A stretch of DNA of 64,000 bases from Prevotella sp. AGR2160. Lineage in GTDB: Bacteria; Bacteroidota; Bacteroidia; Bacteroidales; Bacteroidaceae. How positions within the stretch are numbered: the first letter of the stretch is position 1; every line of letters starts with the position of its first letter. Position numbers and translations under genes: made by a program. Below are positions 16,275-26,402 of this stretch, piece after piece. Location of the stretch: NCBI RefSeq assembly GCF_000424185.1, contig NZ_AUJK01000006.1:92180-156179 (forward strand), written 5' to 3'. The notes beneath the pieces are model-generated. The model searched no databases. It was not told the origin of the DNA and saw only the letters and a list, made by a program, of their open reading frames with translations.

Positions 16275-19200
16275 ATTCAGTTTCGTCCTTTTCGGTATCT
16301 TTGTCCTCTGCCTCGCCGCCTGTGGTACGCACAAGACAAACACCGCCACCTCCAGGTGGTGGCAGGCCTTCAACACGCGTTATAATGTTTACTATAACGG
16401 CGCACAGGCCTATATCGAAGGCTCTCTGGAGAAGGAACAAGGCAACAAAGACAACTATACGGAGATGCTGCCCCTCTATACCGTTGGCAACAAAAATAGT
16501 AAGGAGTTGGGAAAAGGCAATTTCGACAAGGCCATTGAGAAAGCGAAGAAAGCTATCCAACTACACTCCATCAAGAAACGCCCGGTATGGGATAAGAGCC
16601 GCAGAAAGACAGAGAAAGATATTGAATGGCTCAACCGACGGGAATATAATCCGTTTATGTGGAAAGTATGGATGCTCATGGGACGCTCACAGTTCCATGA
16701 GGGCGCTTTCGAGGATGCTGCCTCTACCTTCGCCTACATGAGCCGCCTCTATGCCACGCAGCCGGCGATCTACGGACGCGCTCGGGCTTGGCTCGCCAAA
16801 TGTTATATTGAGCAGGGCTGGCTCTACGATGCCGAGGATGTCATCCGCAATATGCAGCGTGACTCCATCGACTGGCGCGCACGCAAGGAATGGGACTATA
16901 CCCTCGCTGACTATTATGTGCATACAGGCGAATATGCCAAGGCCGTGCCCTATCTGCAGAAAGTGATCCGTCACGAAATGCGCCACCGGCAGAAAGCACG
17001 GGAATATTACCTTCTCGGACAAGTACTGGCGGCGCTCAACCGTCGGCAAGAGGCTTACAGCGCTTTCCGCCACGTCATCCGTATGAATCCGCCCTATGAG
17101 CTCGAGTTCAACGCTCGTATCTCCATGACAGAAGTGTTGGCGAAAGGACAGTCGAAGAAAATGATCGGGAAGCTGAAACGTATGGCACGGTCTGACAAGA
17201 ACAAGGATTACCTCGATCAGGTCTACTATGCCATCGGAAACATCTATCTCGCCGATAAAGACACGCTGCAGGCGATCAACGCTTACGAACAAGGTAATAA
17301 GAAAGCCACACAGAGTGGTATAGAGAAAGGTGTCCTTCTCCTACACCTCGGCGACCTCTACTGGGCAAAAGAGAAATACGGTGACGCCCGCAGATGCTAT
17401 GACGAGGCTATCGGCCTCCTTGACAAGGACCGTAAGGATTACGAACAACTCTCACAACGTTCGAAGGTCCTTGACAAGCTGGCGCCCTACACGGATGCTG
17501 TGGAGCTTCAAGACTCTCTTCAGGCACTTGCGAAGATGAATGAGAAAGACCGTAACGCCGCCATCGACCGTGTCATCGAGGCGCTGAAGAAGAAAGAGAA
17601 AGAGGAGAAACGCAACCAGGCTCAGGGGGAAGTGGCACAACGTGAGGCTCAATATGGCGGAAACAGGATGAATCAACGGAATACTTCTTCAAACACTCCG
17701 TCGGCATCTTCGTCAACAGGTTCCTCACAGACCTGGTATTTCTATAATCCCATGACTATTCAACAGGGCAAACAGTCCTTTCAACGTCAATGGGGCAAAC
17801 GCGAGAATGTCGACAACTGGCAGCGTGTGAACACTACTGTCGTCGCCGGACTGCAGAACGGCGAGATGACGGATGAGATGCGTGACTCCCTCGCACAAGT
17901 TGTAGCACATGAGGATTCGCTCCAACAGATCACGGACTCTGCACAGAATGATCCCCACAAGCGGGAATACTATCTCAAACAAATTCCGATGACGGCCGAA
18001 CAGATGACGGCGAGCAACAAGCTTCTCGAAGACGGCCTCTATAACGCGGGCGTCATCTTCAAGGATGATCTCGACAATTTGACGCTGAGCGAGAAGTTCC
18101 TTCGCCGGCTCTCTGACCAGCATCCCGATTACGAACATATGGATGATGCCTACTATCATCTATACCTATTATATATGCGCAAGGGCGACGAGGCTACAGC
18201 GAACAGTTATCTGGATAAGTTGAAGAGCGACTATCCCAAGAGTACTTGGACGGTGATGCTCTCCGATCCTTACTACTTCGCCAACGCCCGTAATGGCGTT
18301 CATCTCGAGGACTCACTCTATGCCGCCACCTACGACGCCTTCAAGGCCGACCGTTACGCTGAAGTGGCCCAGAACGAGGCACTCTCGAAAAGCCGTTTCC
18401 CACTCGGCGCCAACCGTGACAAATTCCTCTTTATCGGTGGCCTCAGCAAACTTAACGACGGGGATGCCAACGGATGTATCGCTAACATGAAAGAGGTGGT
18501 GGAGAAATATCCAAACAGCCGTATCAGCGAGCTCGCCGGTATGATCGTCAACGGCGTGAAAGCCGGAAGAAGGCTACATGGCGGTAAGTTCAACCTCGAA
18601 GACGTATGGACCAGGCGGTCAGAGGTCCTCAACGACAGTGACAAACTGAAGAAAGCACAGTTCTCCGTCGACCGTAACGCGAACTTCCTCTTCATGGCGG
18701 TATACAACCCCGACAGTATCAACGAGAACCAACTGCTCTTCCAATTGGCGAAATATAATTTCACCACCTATCTCGTGCGTAACTTCGAGATCGCCATAGA
18801 AGAGGACGGCGACCTGCACCGGATGGTTATCCGTGGCTTCCGCTCCTACGACGAGGCCTGGCAGTATGCCCATAGCGTCTATCTGCAACGTCCGCTGTTA
18901 CCATTGCTCCGACGCACAAGGGCGCTCATCATCAGTGAACAGAACCTGGCACTCATCGGCTCACGCTTCAGCTATGCGGACTACGACAAGTTCTACTCCC
19001 GTCACTTTGCGGCCATCAAAGTCCGCAACGTGAACCTCTTCGATGAGCCCATCGAGCCTACAGCGCCCACAAAGCCAACAGCGCCTACTTCGCCTACCAA
19101 GCCCGCCGAACCCGCGAATCCCCGCCCCGACGACACCGACATCTATTTCGATGACGGTTTCGGCAGCGAGCCCACAGACACTCCACAGCAGGACACTCAG

Positions 19201-19275
19201 AAAAAGAAACAAAATAATAATAACAATAACGACTATGACCTCGAGGACGAATATTACGACCTCGATGGTTTCTAA
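16267..19275 (+). CDS. porW: Type IX secretion lipoprotein PorW/SprE, TPR-rich
   Basis: A 1002-residue tetratricopeptide lipoprotein of the type IX secretion system, probably periplasmic and tied to the trans-envelope machine. The lipoprotein signal ends LCLAACG. The PorW/SprE hallmark RWWQAFNTRYNVYYNGAQAY follows directly, and then many TPR helices (about 120-420 and 600-780). The C-terminus is low-complexity: Pro/Thr-rich, then Asn/Asp-rich. The start is GTG 16267, overlapping the permease gene by 8 bp. porX follows 11 bp later, a functional pairing. Confidence 0.9.
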   Translation: MNKFSFVLFGIFVLCLAACGTHKTNTATSRWWQAFNTRYNVYYNGAQAYIEGSLEKEQGNKDNYTEMLPLYTVGNKNSKELGKGNFDKAIEKAKKAIQLHSIKKRPVWDKSRRKTEKDIEWLNRREYNPFMWKVWMLMGRSQFHEGAFEDAASTFAYMSRLYATQPAIYGRARAWLAKCYIEQGWLYDAEDVIRNMQRDSIDWRARKEWDYTLADYYVHTGEYAKAVPYLQKVIRHEMRHRQKAREYYLLGQVLAALNRRQEAYSAFRHVIRMNPPYELEFNARISMTEVLAKGQSKKMIGKLKRMARSDKNKDYLDQVYYAIGNIYLADKDTLQAINAYEQGNKKATQSGIEKGVLLLHLGDLYWAKEKYGDARRCYDEAIGLLDKDRKDYEQLSQRSKVLDKLAPYTDAVELQDSLQALAKMNEKDRNAAIDRVIEALKKKEKEEKRNQAQGEVAQREAQYGGNRMNQRNTSSNTPSASSSTGSSQTWYFYNPMTIQQGKQSFQRQWGKRENVDNWQRVNTTVVAGLQNGEMTDEMRDSLAQVVAHEDSLQQITDSAQNDPHKREYYLKQIPMTAEQMTASNKLLEDGLYNAGVIFKDDLDNLTLSEKFLRRLSDQHPDYEHMDDAYYHLYLLYMRKGDEATANSYLDKLKSDYPKSTWTVMLSDPYYFANARNGVHLEDSLYAATYDAFKADRYAEVAQNEALSKSRFPLGANRDKFLFIGGLSKLNDGDANGCIANMKEVVEKYPNSRISELAGMIVNGVKAGRRLHGGKFNLEDVWTRRSEVLNDSDKLKKAQFSVDRNANFLFMAVYNPDSINENQLLFQLAKYNFTTYLVRNFEIAIEEDGDLHRMVIRGFRSYDEAWQYAHSVYLQRPLLPLLRRTRALIISEQNLALIGSRFSYADYDKFYSRHFAAIKVRNVNLFDEPIEPTAPTKPTAPTSPTKPAEPANPRPDDTDIYFDDGFGSEPTDTPQQDTQKKKQNNNNNNDYDLEDEYYDLDGF

Positions 19276-19286
19276 AGGATATAGCT

Positions 19287-20855
19287 ATGAACAACGGATT
19301 ATTACTTTGGGTCGATGATGAGATAGAACTCCTCAAGGCCCATATCCTCTTTCTCCAAAAGAAAGGGTATGAAGTGGTCACGGCATCCAATGGTCCCGAT
19401 GCCATCGACCTCTGTCGACAGCAGACATTCGATCTCATCCTTCTCGACGAGATGATGCCGGGCCTCAGCGGCCTCGAGACGCTTCAACAGATCAAAGAGA
19501 TACAACCGGCCACGCCCGTCGTCATGTGTACGAAGAGTGAGGAGGAGCATATCATGGACCAGGCTATCGGTAGTAAGATCGCAGACTATCTCATCAAGCC
19601 CGTCAATCCCATGCAGATTCTTCTGTCGCTGAAAAAGAATATCCACCGCAAGGAGATTATCTCTGAGGTTACGCAGAGCGGCTATCAACAGAGCTATATG
19701 AACATCGCCACACAGATTGCCGACTGCCATGATTACCACGACTGGATGGAGGTGTACAAGCGGCTCGTTCACTGGGAACTCGAGCTCTCCAGCGCTGACA
19801 GTCAGATGACGGATATGCTGGCCATGCAGAAAGAAGAAGCCAACAACGGTTTCGCGAAATATATCAGCAAGAACTATCTCCATTGGGTAGAGCCACAGCG
19901 TGTGCCGCATGACATCGAGGGACGGCCGTTGATGAGTCCGGATATCTTCAAGAAGAAAATCTTTCCGGCTCTTGATAACGGCGAGAAGATATATCTTCTT
20001 GTCATCGACAACTTCCGCTACGACCAGTGGCGCGTGCTCTCGCAGGAGATCAGCACGCTCTTCGATATTCGCGAAGACATGTATATGAGTATTCTCCCTA
20101 CAGCGACACAGTATGCCCGCAACGCGATTTTCAGCGGACTCATGCCCGACAAGATCGCAAAGATGTTCCCTGATCTGTGGGTGGACGAGGATGAAGAGGA
20201 AGGCAAGAACCTCAACGAGGAGCCGCTCATACAGACGCAGCTCGACCGCTACCGCCGTCACAACACTTTCAGCTATCATAAGATCAATGACAGTACGGGT
20301 GCCGAACGTTTCCTGGAACATTTCAACGAACTGAAGAAGAACGACTTCAATGTCCTCGTTATCAACTTCATCGACATGCTCTCCCACGCCCGCACGGAGT
20401 CGAAGATGGTACGCGAGCTCGCCAACAACGAGAGTGCTTACCGCTCCATCACACTGAGTTGGCTGCGCCATTCCGGCATGAGCGATATCTTCCGCTTGCT
20501 GGCACAACAGGACTGTACGGTAATCCTCACCACCGATCACGGCAGTATCCGAGCCTCAAAACCTGTAAAGATCATCGGAGACCGTAATACGAATACGAAT
20601 CTGCGCTATAAGCTCGGCAAGAACCTCGCCTACAATGCCAAAGAGGTCTTCACGATCAAGAATCCCGCCGAGGCACAGCTGCCGGCGCCGAACCTCAGCA
20701 CGAGTTATGTCTTCGCCACGGGCAACTCCTTCTTCGCCTATCCGAACAACTACAACTACTACGTGTCCTATTATAAGGATACGTTCCAACATGGCGGCAT
20801 CAGCATGGAAGAGATGTTGATTCCTCTCATCACCATGACACCGAGAAAGAAATAA
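19287..20855 (+). CDS. porX: PorX, two-component response regulator with PglZ domain
   Basis: Regulator of type IX secretion. Receiver domain residues 1-120 carry D10/D11, the phospho-acceptor Asp in LILLDEMMPG (about 54) and K in YLIKP. The rest (about 160-520) is a PglZ alkaline-phosphatase-like domain with VIDNFRYDQW, THATQ-like PTATQYARNAIFSG and TTDHGS, consistent with metal-dependent phosphodiesterase activity reported for PorX. The 522-residue length is typical. It lies 11 bp behind porW. The sensor partner PorY is not in the window. Confidence 0.95.
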   Translation: MNNGLLLWVDDEIELLKAHILFLQKKGYEVVTASNGPDAIDLCRQQTFDLILLDEMMPGLSGLETLQQIKEIQPATPVVMCTKSEEEHIMDQAIGSKIADYLIKPVNPMQILLSLKKNIHRKEIISEVTQSGYQQSYMNIATQIADCHDYHDWMEVYKRLVHWELELSSADSQMTDMLAMQKEEANNGFAKYISKNYLHWVEPQRVPHDIEGRPLMSPDIFKKKIFPALDNGEKIYLLVIDNFRYDQWRVLSQEISTLFDIREDMYMSILPTATQYARNAIFSGLMPDKIAKMFPDLWVDEDEEEGKNLNEEPLIQTQLDRYRRHNTFSYHKINDSTGAERFLEHFNELKKNDFNVLVINFIDMLSHARTESKMVRELANNESAYRSITLSWLRHSGMSDIFRLLAQQDCTVILTTDHGSIRASKPVKIIGDRNTNTNLRYKLGKNLAYNAKEVFTIKNPAEAQLPAPNLSTSYVFATGNSFFAYPNNYNYYVSYYKDTFQHGGISMEEMLIPLITMTPRKK

Positions 20856-20889
20856 ATGATTTGAAAACATTAGAATATTAAGTAATCAT

Positions 20890-21300
20890 ATGAAAATTAC
20901 AATTGACAGTCTGGATCATATCCAGCAGGCAGCCCAGGAGTTCATCAAGAAAATGGGCAATGGTAAAGTATTTGCGTTCTATGGCAAGATGGGAGCCGGC
21001 AAGACGACATTCATCAAAGCCATCTGCGAGGCTTTCGGCGTGGAAGATGTCATCACCTCTCCTACCTTCTCCCTCGTCAACGAATATACCGCCAGTGACG
21101 GCAGCAGCATTTACCATTTCGACTTCTACCGTATCAAGAAGATCGAGGAAGTCTACGATATGGGTTATGAGGACTATTTCGACAGTGGTAACCTCTGCTT
21201 CCTCGAGTGGCCCGAACTCATTGAGGACCTTCTCCCCGAAGATGCCACAAAGGTCACTATCACCGTTCAGGATGATGGCAGTCGCGTAGTGGAATTCTGA
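20890..21300 (+). CDS. tsaE: tRNA threonylcarbamoyladenosine biosynthesis ATPase TsaE
   Basis: ATPase that helps TsaB/TsaD form t6A37 in tRNA. The 136-residue protein has P-loop GKMGAGKTTFIKAIC, SPTFSLVNEY, HFDFYR and FLEWPE, all family features. It is 34 bp after porX and may share its transcript. A perfect 31-bp stem follows the stop codon by 3 bp. Confidence 0.95.
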   Translation: MKITIDSLDHIQQAAQEFIKKMGNGKVFAFYGKMGAGKTTFIKAICEAFGVEDVITSPTFSLVNEYTASDGSSIYHFDFYRIKKIEEVYDMGYEDYFDSGNLCFLEWPELIEDLLPEDATKVTITVQDDGSRVVEF

Positions 21301-21303
21301 TAA

Positions 21304-21389
21304 AAGTAAAAAAGTAAAGAAGTAAAAAAGTAAAAAGAGGCAGATCACGCTGCCAACGTTTACTTTTTTACTTCTTTACTTTTTTACTT
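21304..21389. terminator. Perfect 31-bp inverted repeat, bidirectional terminator / family D repeat
   Basis: Arms 21304-21334 and 21359-21389 are exact reverse complements built from AAGTAAAAAAGTAAAG-like units. The 24-bp loop holds GGCAG...CTGCC. It lies between convergent tsaE and trxA. One arm recurs at 26279-26306, so it is also a dispersed repeat. Confidence 0.85.
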
Positions 21390-21392
21390 CTC

Positions 21393-21707
21393 TTAGAGCA
21401 GTGCCTGGAACTTCTCCTCGAGGGTTGCCTTCGTAGCAGCGCCGACGAACTTATCAACGAGTTTGCCACCCTTGAAGAAGAGGATCGTAGGGATGTTACG
21501 AACACCGAACTCAGAGACGATGTCGTCATTCTCCTCGACATCGCACTTTCCTACTGTGATCTTGCCGTCATACTCCTTGGCAAGGTCGGAGATGATCGGA
21601 GCGATGGAACGGCACGGACCGCACCAGGTTGCCCACAAGTCTACTACCAACGGCAGTTCACCATTCTTGTACTGCTCGAAATTCTCAGTTGTGATTGTTA
21701 CTTCCAT
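21393..21707 (-). CDS. trxA: Thioredoxin
   Basis: A 104-residue cytoplasmic disulfide reductase with active site WATWCGPCR near residue 30, the cis-Pro region RNIPTILFFKGG and the usual C-terminal helix. It starts 28 bp after the dnaE stop on the same strand, so it is likely co-transcribed with dnaE. The family D terminator follows directly. Confidence 0.97.
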   Translation of the reverse strand: MEVTITTENFEQYKNGELPLVVDLWATWCGPCRSIAPIISDLAKEYDGKITVGKCDVEENDDIVSEFGVRNIPTILFFKGGKLVDKFVGAATKATLEEKFQALL

Positions 21708-21735
21708 TGTTCTCTATGATTGAATTGATAATATT

Positions 21736-24700
21736 CTAATTAATCTTGAATGTCATTGTGCCCGTACCCTCCAAATACTGTACCAAACTCTTGTTCACCG
21801 TTACCTGACGGCCACGGGAGCGCAGGGTGAGCGTTGTCTGATGCTCGGTATCCTTAATCTGCAGAAAGACCTGAGTATGACCGGGATTCTCGTTCATCAC
21901 CGTTGTAAGATCATTGACAATCGTGTCATCAATGTCCTTACTGTCTACAGCGATTGTCAATTTGTCAATGCGGTTGTCCTTGACATCACTCAGATACTCG
22001 ATGTTCTGCACCTTCAGCTCATAACTGTTACTGTTGCGGAAGCGCTGGACACTCTTGGCCGTGACATATACCGTACAGCCCTGCGTCAGCTTTCCCTGCC
22101 ACATGGCCCAATCATCACCGAAGAGGGCCAACTCACCACTGCCGTCGAAATCCTCAATCGTCACAAAGCCGAAAGGTTTGCCGGTCTTTGAGGAGAAGCG
22201 CGACTGCACGGCAGTGACGATACCGCCGAAAGTCAGTTCATCACGCTCCGACAAGGCTTTCTTGTCAGCATCACGGCCGATCTCCGAACAATGCGTGTTA
22301 CACATATTCTTCAGCACGACACTAAAGTCATCAAGCGGATGGGCAGAGAGATAGATGCCTACGAGATCACGCTCCTTATTGAGTTTCTCGATCGTGCTCC
22401 AGCTCTCGACCTTTGGGACCGGCGGTGTAGCGATAGCCACATCGCTCATCATATCGCCGAAGAGAGAGTTGCTCTGTTCCCGTTTGTCCTGTTGGTAGCG
22501 CTGACCGTATCTGACGAGAAGATCGAGGAACACCTCTTTCTTACTGTTTACGCCGAAGTAGCTCTCACGGGGAATGCCGAAGCCGTCGAAGCCGCCACTG
22601 AGGGCGAGACTCTCAAACGCCTTGCGGTTGACACTACTGAAATCGACACGCTCCGCGAAATCAAAGATATTCTTATAAGGACCATGCTCCTGACGCTCCT
22701 TGACGATAGCCTCAGCAGCAGCGGCACCCATACCTTTGATGGCAGAGAGGCCGAAACGAATCTCACCGGCTTTGTTGACACCGAACTGGGCATAGCTCTC
22801 GTTGACATCAGGGCCGAGAGTCTTGATGTTCATCGATTTGCACTCCTCCATGAGCTTTGTGATCTCCGTGATCTGCGAGAAGCGGCGCGTCATCAAGGCA
22901 GCCATATATTCTGCCGGATAATGCGCTTTCAGATAGGCCGTCTGATAAGCTACCCACGAATAACACGTAGCGTGAGATTTATTGAACGCATAGGAAGCGA
23001 ACTTCTCCCAGTCGCTCCAGATCTTCTCGAGGATCTTCGGGTCGTGGCCGTTCTTCTTACCGCCCTCCAGGAAGAGCGGCTTCATCTTGTCGACGATCGC
23101 CTTTTTCTTCTTACCCATGGCCTTACGGAGCGCGTCACTCTGGCCTCGCGTGAAGTTGGCCAGCTGACGGCTCAAGAGCATCACCTGCTCCTGATAGACC
23201 GTGATGCCATAGGTATCCTTGAGGTATTTCTCCATACAAGGAATCGGATAGGTAATCTCCTGCTTGCCGTTCTTTCGGGCAATGAAATCAGGGATATAAT
23301 CCATAGGTCCCGGACGATAGAGGGCGTTCATAGCGATGAGGTCCTCGAAAACTGTCGGCTTGAGCTCACGGAGATATTTCTGCATACCAGCTGACTCAAA
23401 CTGGAACGTACCGATCGTGCGACCCTCCTGATAGAGCTTATAAGTAAGGTCGTCGTCAATAGGAATATGGTCGAGATCGATCACGTCGCCCGTTGTCTGC
23501 TTGATTACCTTACAAGCCTCCTTCAACTCCGAGAGCGTCTTCAAGCCAAGGAAGTCCATCTTGATCAGTCCCGTCGACTCAATGACATGACCGTCATATT
23601 GCGTGACCTGACATTTCAACTCCGGGAAATCAGGGTCATCGGCCGTACAGACGGGCACCCAGTCGCTGATCTTGTCACGACAGATGATAAAGCCACAGGC
23701 ATGGAGACCAATACCACGAATCGTGCCCTCAAGCATGCGCGCATACTTGATGGTATTGCGCTCACGGGGATCATTGCTAACCTCTGCTTCCTGGAGTTCC
23801 GGCGTGCACTTGATGGCATTGGGAAGATTCATCTTCATACCGTCGGGAAGACGGTCGGGAATAGCCTTGCAGAGCGCGTTACTGCGGTCCAACGGCAGTT
23901 TCTCCACGCGCGCGACATCCTTGATGGAGTTCTTCGTAGCCATGGAGCCGTAAGTGATGATATGGGCACAGTTCTCGTGACCATACTTATCCATCACCCA
24001 TCTGAGCACCTTGCCACGACCGTCATCATCGAAGTCGGTATCAATATCCGGGAGGTTCACACGATCCGGATTCAAGAAACGCTCAAACAGCAAGTCGTAT
24101 TTCAACGGGTCGATCTTCGTAATACCCAAGCAATAGGCTACGACGCTACCGGCGGCGGAACCACGCCCCGGGCCTACCCAAACGCCAAGTTCATTACGGG
24201 CGGCATTGATGAAGTCCTGCACGATCAGGAAGTAACCGGGGAAACCCATCGTCTTCATGACATGAAGCTCGAAGTTGATATGCTCATGAACATTCTCCGG
24301 CAGCGGATCACCGTAACGCTCTTTCGCACCGGCATAAGCCAAATGGGCGAGATAGTCGGCCTCGAACTTGATGCGGTAGATCTTCTCATAGCCACCGAGG
24401 CGGTCAATGACTTTCTGTCCCTCTTCCGGCGGCAGCGGGTTCTGTCCGTTCTCATCGGTGGTGAACTCCTCGTAGAGCTGTTCCTTCGTGAACTTCTTCC
24501 GCCATTCCTCTTCCGTACCGAAAGACTCGGGAATGGGGAAGAACGGCATGATCGGGCCATGATCGATGGAATAGATCTCCACCTTATTTAATATCTCCAA
24601 CGTATTGGTCAACGCCTCGGGGATATCACTGAAGATGGCGTTCATCTCCTCGCGCGTCTTAAACCACTCCTGCTTGGAATAGCGCATACGGTTGGGATCA

Positions 24701-25458
24701 TCGAGGTCTTTTCCCGTAGCCAGACAGAGCAGATGGTCATGCGCCTCTGCCGTCTCTTTATCCTCGAAGTGGCAGTCGTTGGTACAGATGAGTTTGATGC
24801 CATACTCCTTGGCGAACTGCATCAACACCTTGTTGGCTTTCTGCTGCAAGGGGAACGTCTCGCGGTTGGCAATGATATTCGGATCTTTTACCTCGTGGCG
24901 CTGCAACTCCAGATAATAATCATCGCCAAAGACACGATGGTACCACTGACAAGCCTCACGGGCGCCCTCAATATCCCCTTTCAGAACCTTTGAGGGAACC
25001 TCACCGGCTATACAAGCGGAGCAGACGATAAGATCCTCGTGGTATTTCTCCAGTTCCTCACGGTCTGTACGCGGGCGGTAGTAATAACCTTCCGTCCAAG
25101 CGTGAGACACGAGTTTGATGAGATTCTTATAGCCGTGATAGTTCTTCGCCAACACGATAAGGTGATAGCCGGAATTATCACCATGCTCCTTCACCTTATC
25201 GGTCATCTTATGATGGGCCACATACATCTCACATCCGAAGATGGGCTTAAAAGGCTCAAGACCATCGGCCTTGCGCTTTTTGTTGATGCCGGCGCAGTAG
25301 TCGGCAAACTCTTTGATACCATACATCACGCCGTGGTCGGTGATCGCCATGCCTTTCATGCCGTCGGCAATAGCTTTGTCGACGAGATGAGGGACTTTCG
25401 ACTGACCATCGAGAATCGAATAGTGGGTATGAACATGCAGATGAACGAAGTCTTCCAT
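21736..25458 (-). CDS. dnaE: DNA polymerase III alpha subunit
   Basis: Replicative polymerase of 1240 residues. The PHP domain starts at residue 5 (HLHVHTHYSILDGQ). The Pol III palm has GPGRGSAAGSVVAYCLG and the catalytic aspartates LPDIDTDFDDDGRG. Helix-hairpin-helix and OB-fold regions lie in the C-terminal third (FGGIVTAVQSRFS...). Full length for the DnaE type. The promoter TAACTTTG lies 26 bp upstream, divergent from psd. Confidence 0.97.
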   Translation of the reverse strand: MEDFVHLHVHTHYSILDGQSKVPHLVDKAIADGMKGMAITDHGVMYGIKEFADYCAGINKKRKADGLEPFKPIFGCEMYVAHHKMTDKVKEHGDNSGYHLIVLAKNYHGYKNLIKLVSHAWTEGYYYRPRTDREELEKYHEDLIVCSACIAGEVPSKVLKGDIEGAREACQWYHRVFGDDYYLELQRHEVKDPNIIANRETFPLQQKANKVLMQFAKEYGIKLICTNDCHFEDKETAEAHDHLLCLATGKDLDDPNRMRYSKQEWFKTREEMNAIFSDIPEALTNTLEILNKVEIYSIDHGPIMPFFPIPESFGTEEEWRKKFTKEQLYEEFTTDENGQNPLPPEEGQKVIDRLGGYEKIYRIKFEADYLAHLAYAGAKERYGDPLPENVHEHINFELHVMKTMGFPGYFLIVQDFINAARNELGVWVGPGRGSAAGSVVAYCLGITKIDPLKYDLLFERFLNPDRVNLPDIDTDFDDDGRGKVLRWVMDKYGHENCAHIITYGSMATKNSIKDVARVEKLPLDRSNALCKAIPDRLPDGMKMNLPNAIKCTPELQEAEVSNDPRERNTIKYARMLEGTIRGIGLHACGFIICRDKISDWVPVCTADDPDFPELKCQVTQYDGHVIESTGLIKMDFLGLKTLSELKEACKVIKQTTGDVIDLDHIPIDDDLTYKLYQEGRTIGTFQFESAGMQKYLRELKPTVFEDLIAMNALYRPGPMDYIPDFIARKNGKQEITYPIPCMEKYLKDTYGITVYQEQVMLLSRQLANFTRGQSDALRKAMGKKKKAIVDKMKPLFLEGGKKNGHDPKILEKIWSDWEKFASYAFNKSHATCYSWVAYQTAYLKAHYPAEYMAALMTRRFSQITEITKLMEECKSMNIKTLGPDVNESYAQFGVNKAGEIRFGLSAIKGMGAAAAEAIVKERQEHGPYKNIFDFAERVDFSSVNRKAFESLALSGGFDGFGIPRESYFGVNSKKEVFLDLLVRYGQRYQQDKREQSNSLFGDMMSDVAIATPPVPKVESWSTIEKLNKERDLVGIYLSAHPLDDFSVVLKNMCNTHCSEIGRDADKKALSERDELTFGGIVTAVQSRFSSKTGKPFGFVTIEDFDGSGELALFGDDWAMWQGKLTQGCTVYVTAKSVQRFRNSNSYELKVQNIEYLSDVKDNRIDKLTIAVDSKDIDDTIVNDLTTVMNENPGHTQVFLQIKDTEHQTTLTLRSRGRQVTVNKSLVQYLEGTGTMTFKIN

Positions 25459-25483
25459 TCTGAAAAATCTTTCTTTGGAGCGT

Positions 25484-25491
25484 CAAAGTTA
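25484..25491 (-). promoter_or_regulatory. -7 element of dnaE
   Basis: TAACTTTG on the minus strand, matching TAnnTTTG. Confidence 0.65.
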
Positions 25492-25531
25492 CTACGAAAA
25501 GATGACATTACCAAAAGAAAGAGAGGAAAAA

Positions 25532-25563
25532 TTTGCAGAAAACGCAAAAAATTGATAACTTTG
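25532..25563 (+). promoter_or_regulatory. Promoter of psd
   Basis: TTTG (25532-25535), 20 bp, then TAACTTTG (25556-25563). The leader to ATG 25593 is about 23 nt. Confidence 0.75.
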
Positions 25564-25592
25564 CAAACAAAAAAATCAAGTATCCTAAATCA

Positions 25593-26288
25593 ATGGGTAA
25601 GAAAATAAGGAAGATCAAGAAAATAAGAATACATCGTGAAGGAACGAATCAACTGGTTATCGGCGCCTTGGCCATGATTGCCATCGCCGCCCTGTTGTGG
25701 TTCGCTTTCGATACCCCTATTCCCTTTTGGTGCTTCGCCGTCGTCGCCGCCATCGTCTATGGAATCGTGCTGAACTTCTATAGCTGTCCGAAGCGTTTTC
25801 TGAACGTCGAAGATACCGACGGCATCGTTGTTGCGCCCGCCGATGGTAAGGTCGTTGTCGTCGAGGAAGTCGACGAAGACCGCTATTTCCATGACCGCCG
25901 CATTCAGGTGTCTATCTTCATGAGCCTCTTCAATGTCCACGCCAACTGGTTCCCTGTAGACGGCAAGGTAAAACTGGTACGCCATTTCAATGGCAACTAC
26001 CACAAAGCCTGGCTTCCGAAAGCCAGTGAGGAGAACGAGCATGCCGATGTGATGATCACCACCGATGACGGCACGGACATTCTCTGCCGTCAGATTGCCG
26101 GAGCCGTAGCGCGCCGCATCGTCACCTACGCGCAGGAAGGTGAGGAATGTTATATTGACGAGCATCTTGGTTTCATCAAGCTCGGCTCTCGTGTGGATAT
26201 CTTCCTTCCTTTGGGTACGGAGATCTGTGTCAAGGTAGGCCAGAAAGCCACCGGTGACCAGACGATTATTGGAAAATTAAAAAAGTAA
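25593..26288 (+). CDS. psd: Phosphatidylserine decarboxylase proenzyme
   Basis: Makes phosphatidylethanolamine from phosphatidylserine at the inner membrane. At 231 residues it is the short bacterial type. Hydrophobic helices lie at about 20-65. FIKLGSRVD near residue 193 holds the Gly-Ser pair where self-cleavage makes the pyruvoyl group. ATG 25593 is chosen because the promoter lies at 25532-25563. The last residues and the stop codon fall inside a family D repeat (26279-26306). pssA, the preceding step of the pathway, follows after 114 bp of repeats. Confidence 0.94.
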   Translation: MGKKIRKIKKIRIHREGTNQLVIGALAMIAIAALLWFAFDTPIPFWCFAVVAAIVYGIVLNFYSCPKRFLNVEDTDGIVVAPADGKVVVVEEVDEDRYFHDRRIQVSIFMSLFNVHANWFPVDGKVKLVRHFNGNYHKAWLPKASEENEHADVMITTDDGTDILCRQIAGAVARRIVTYAQEGEECYIDEHLGFIKLGSRVDIFLPLGTEICVKVGQKATGDQTIIGKLKK

Positions 26289-26372
26289 AGAAGTAAAAAA
26301 GTAAACGTAGGGACATGATTTATCATGTTCCGCCAGACGTAGGGGCTTGATTCATCATGTTCCGAAAACTTT
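26279..26372. repeat. Family D arm followed by two family E units
   Basis: 26279-26306 repeats one arm of the 21304-21389 hairpin and supplies the psd stop codon. Then come two units of the form CGTAGGGacaTGATTTATCATGTTCCG and CGTAGGGgctTGATTCATCATGTTCCG, related to the centres of the family A repeats and to 7975-8005. Confidence 0.75.
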
Positions 26373-26402
26373 TTTGACGGTCCGTAATATTACATAAACG
26401 CT

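Noticed and set aside
22291..24591. Two long plus-strand frames across dnaE
   Set aside because: Antisense shadows of dnaE. No promoter or motif.
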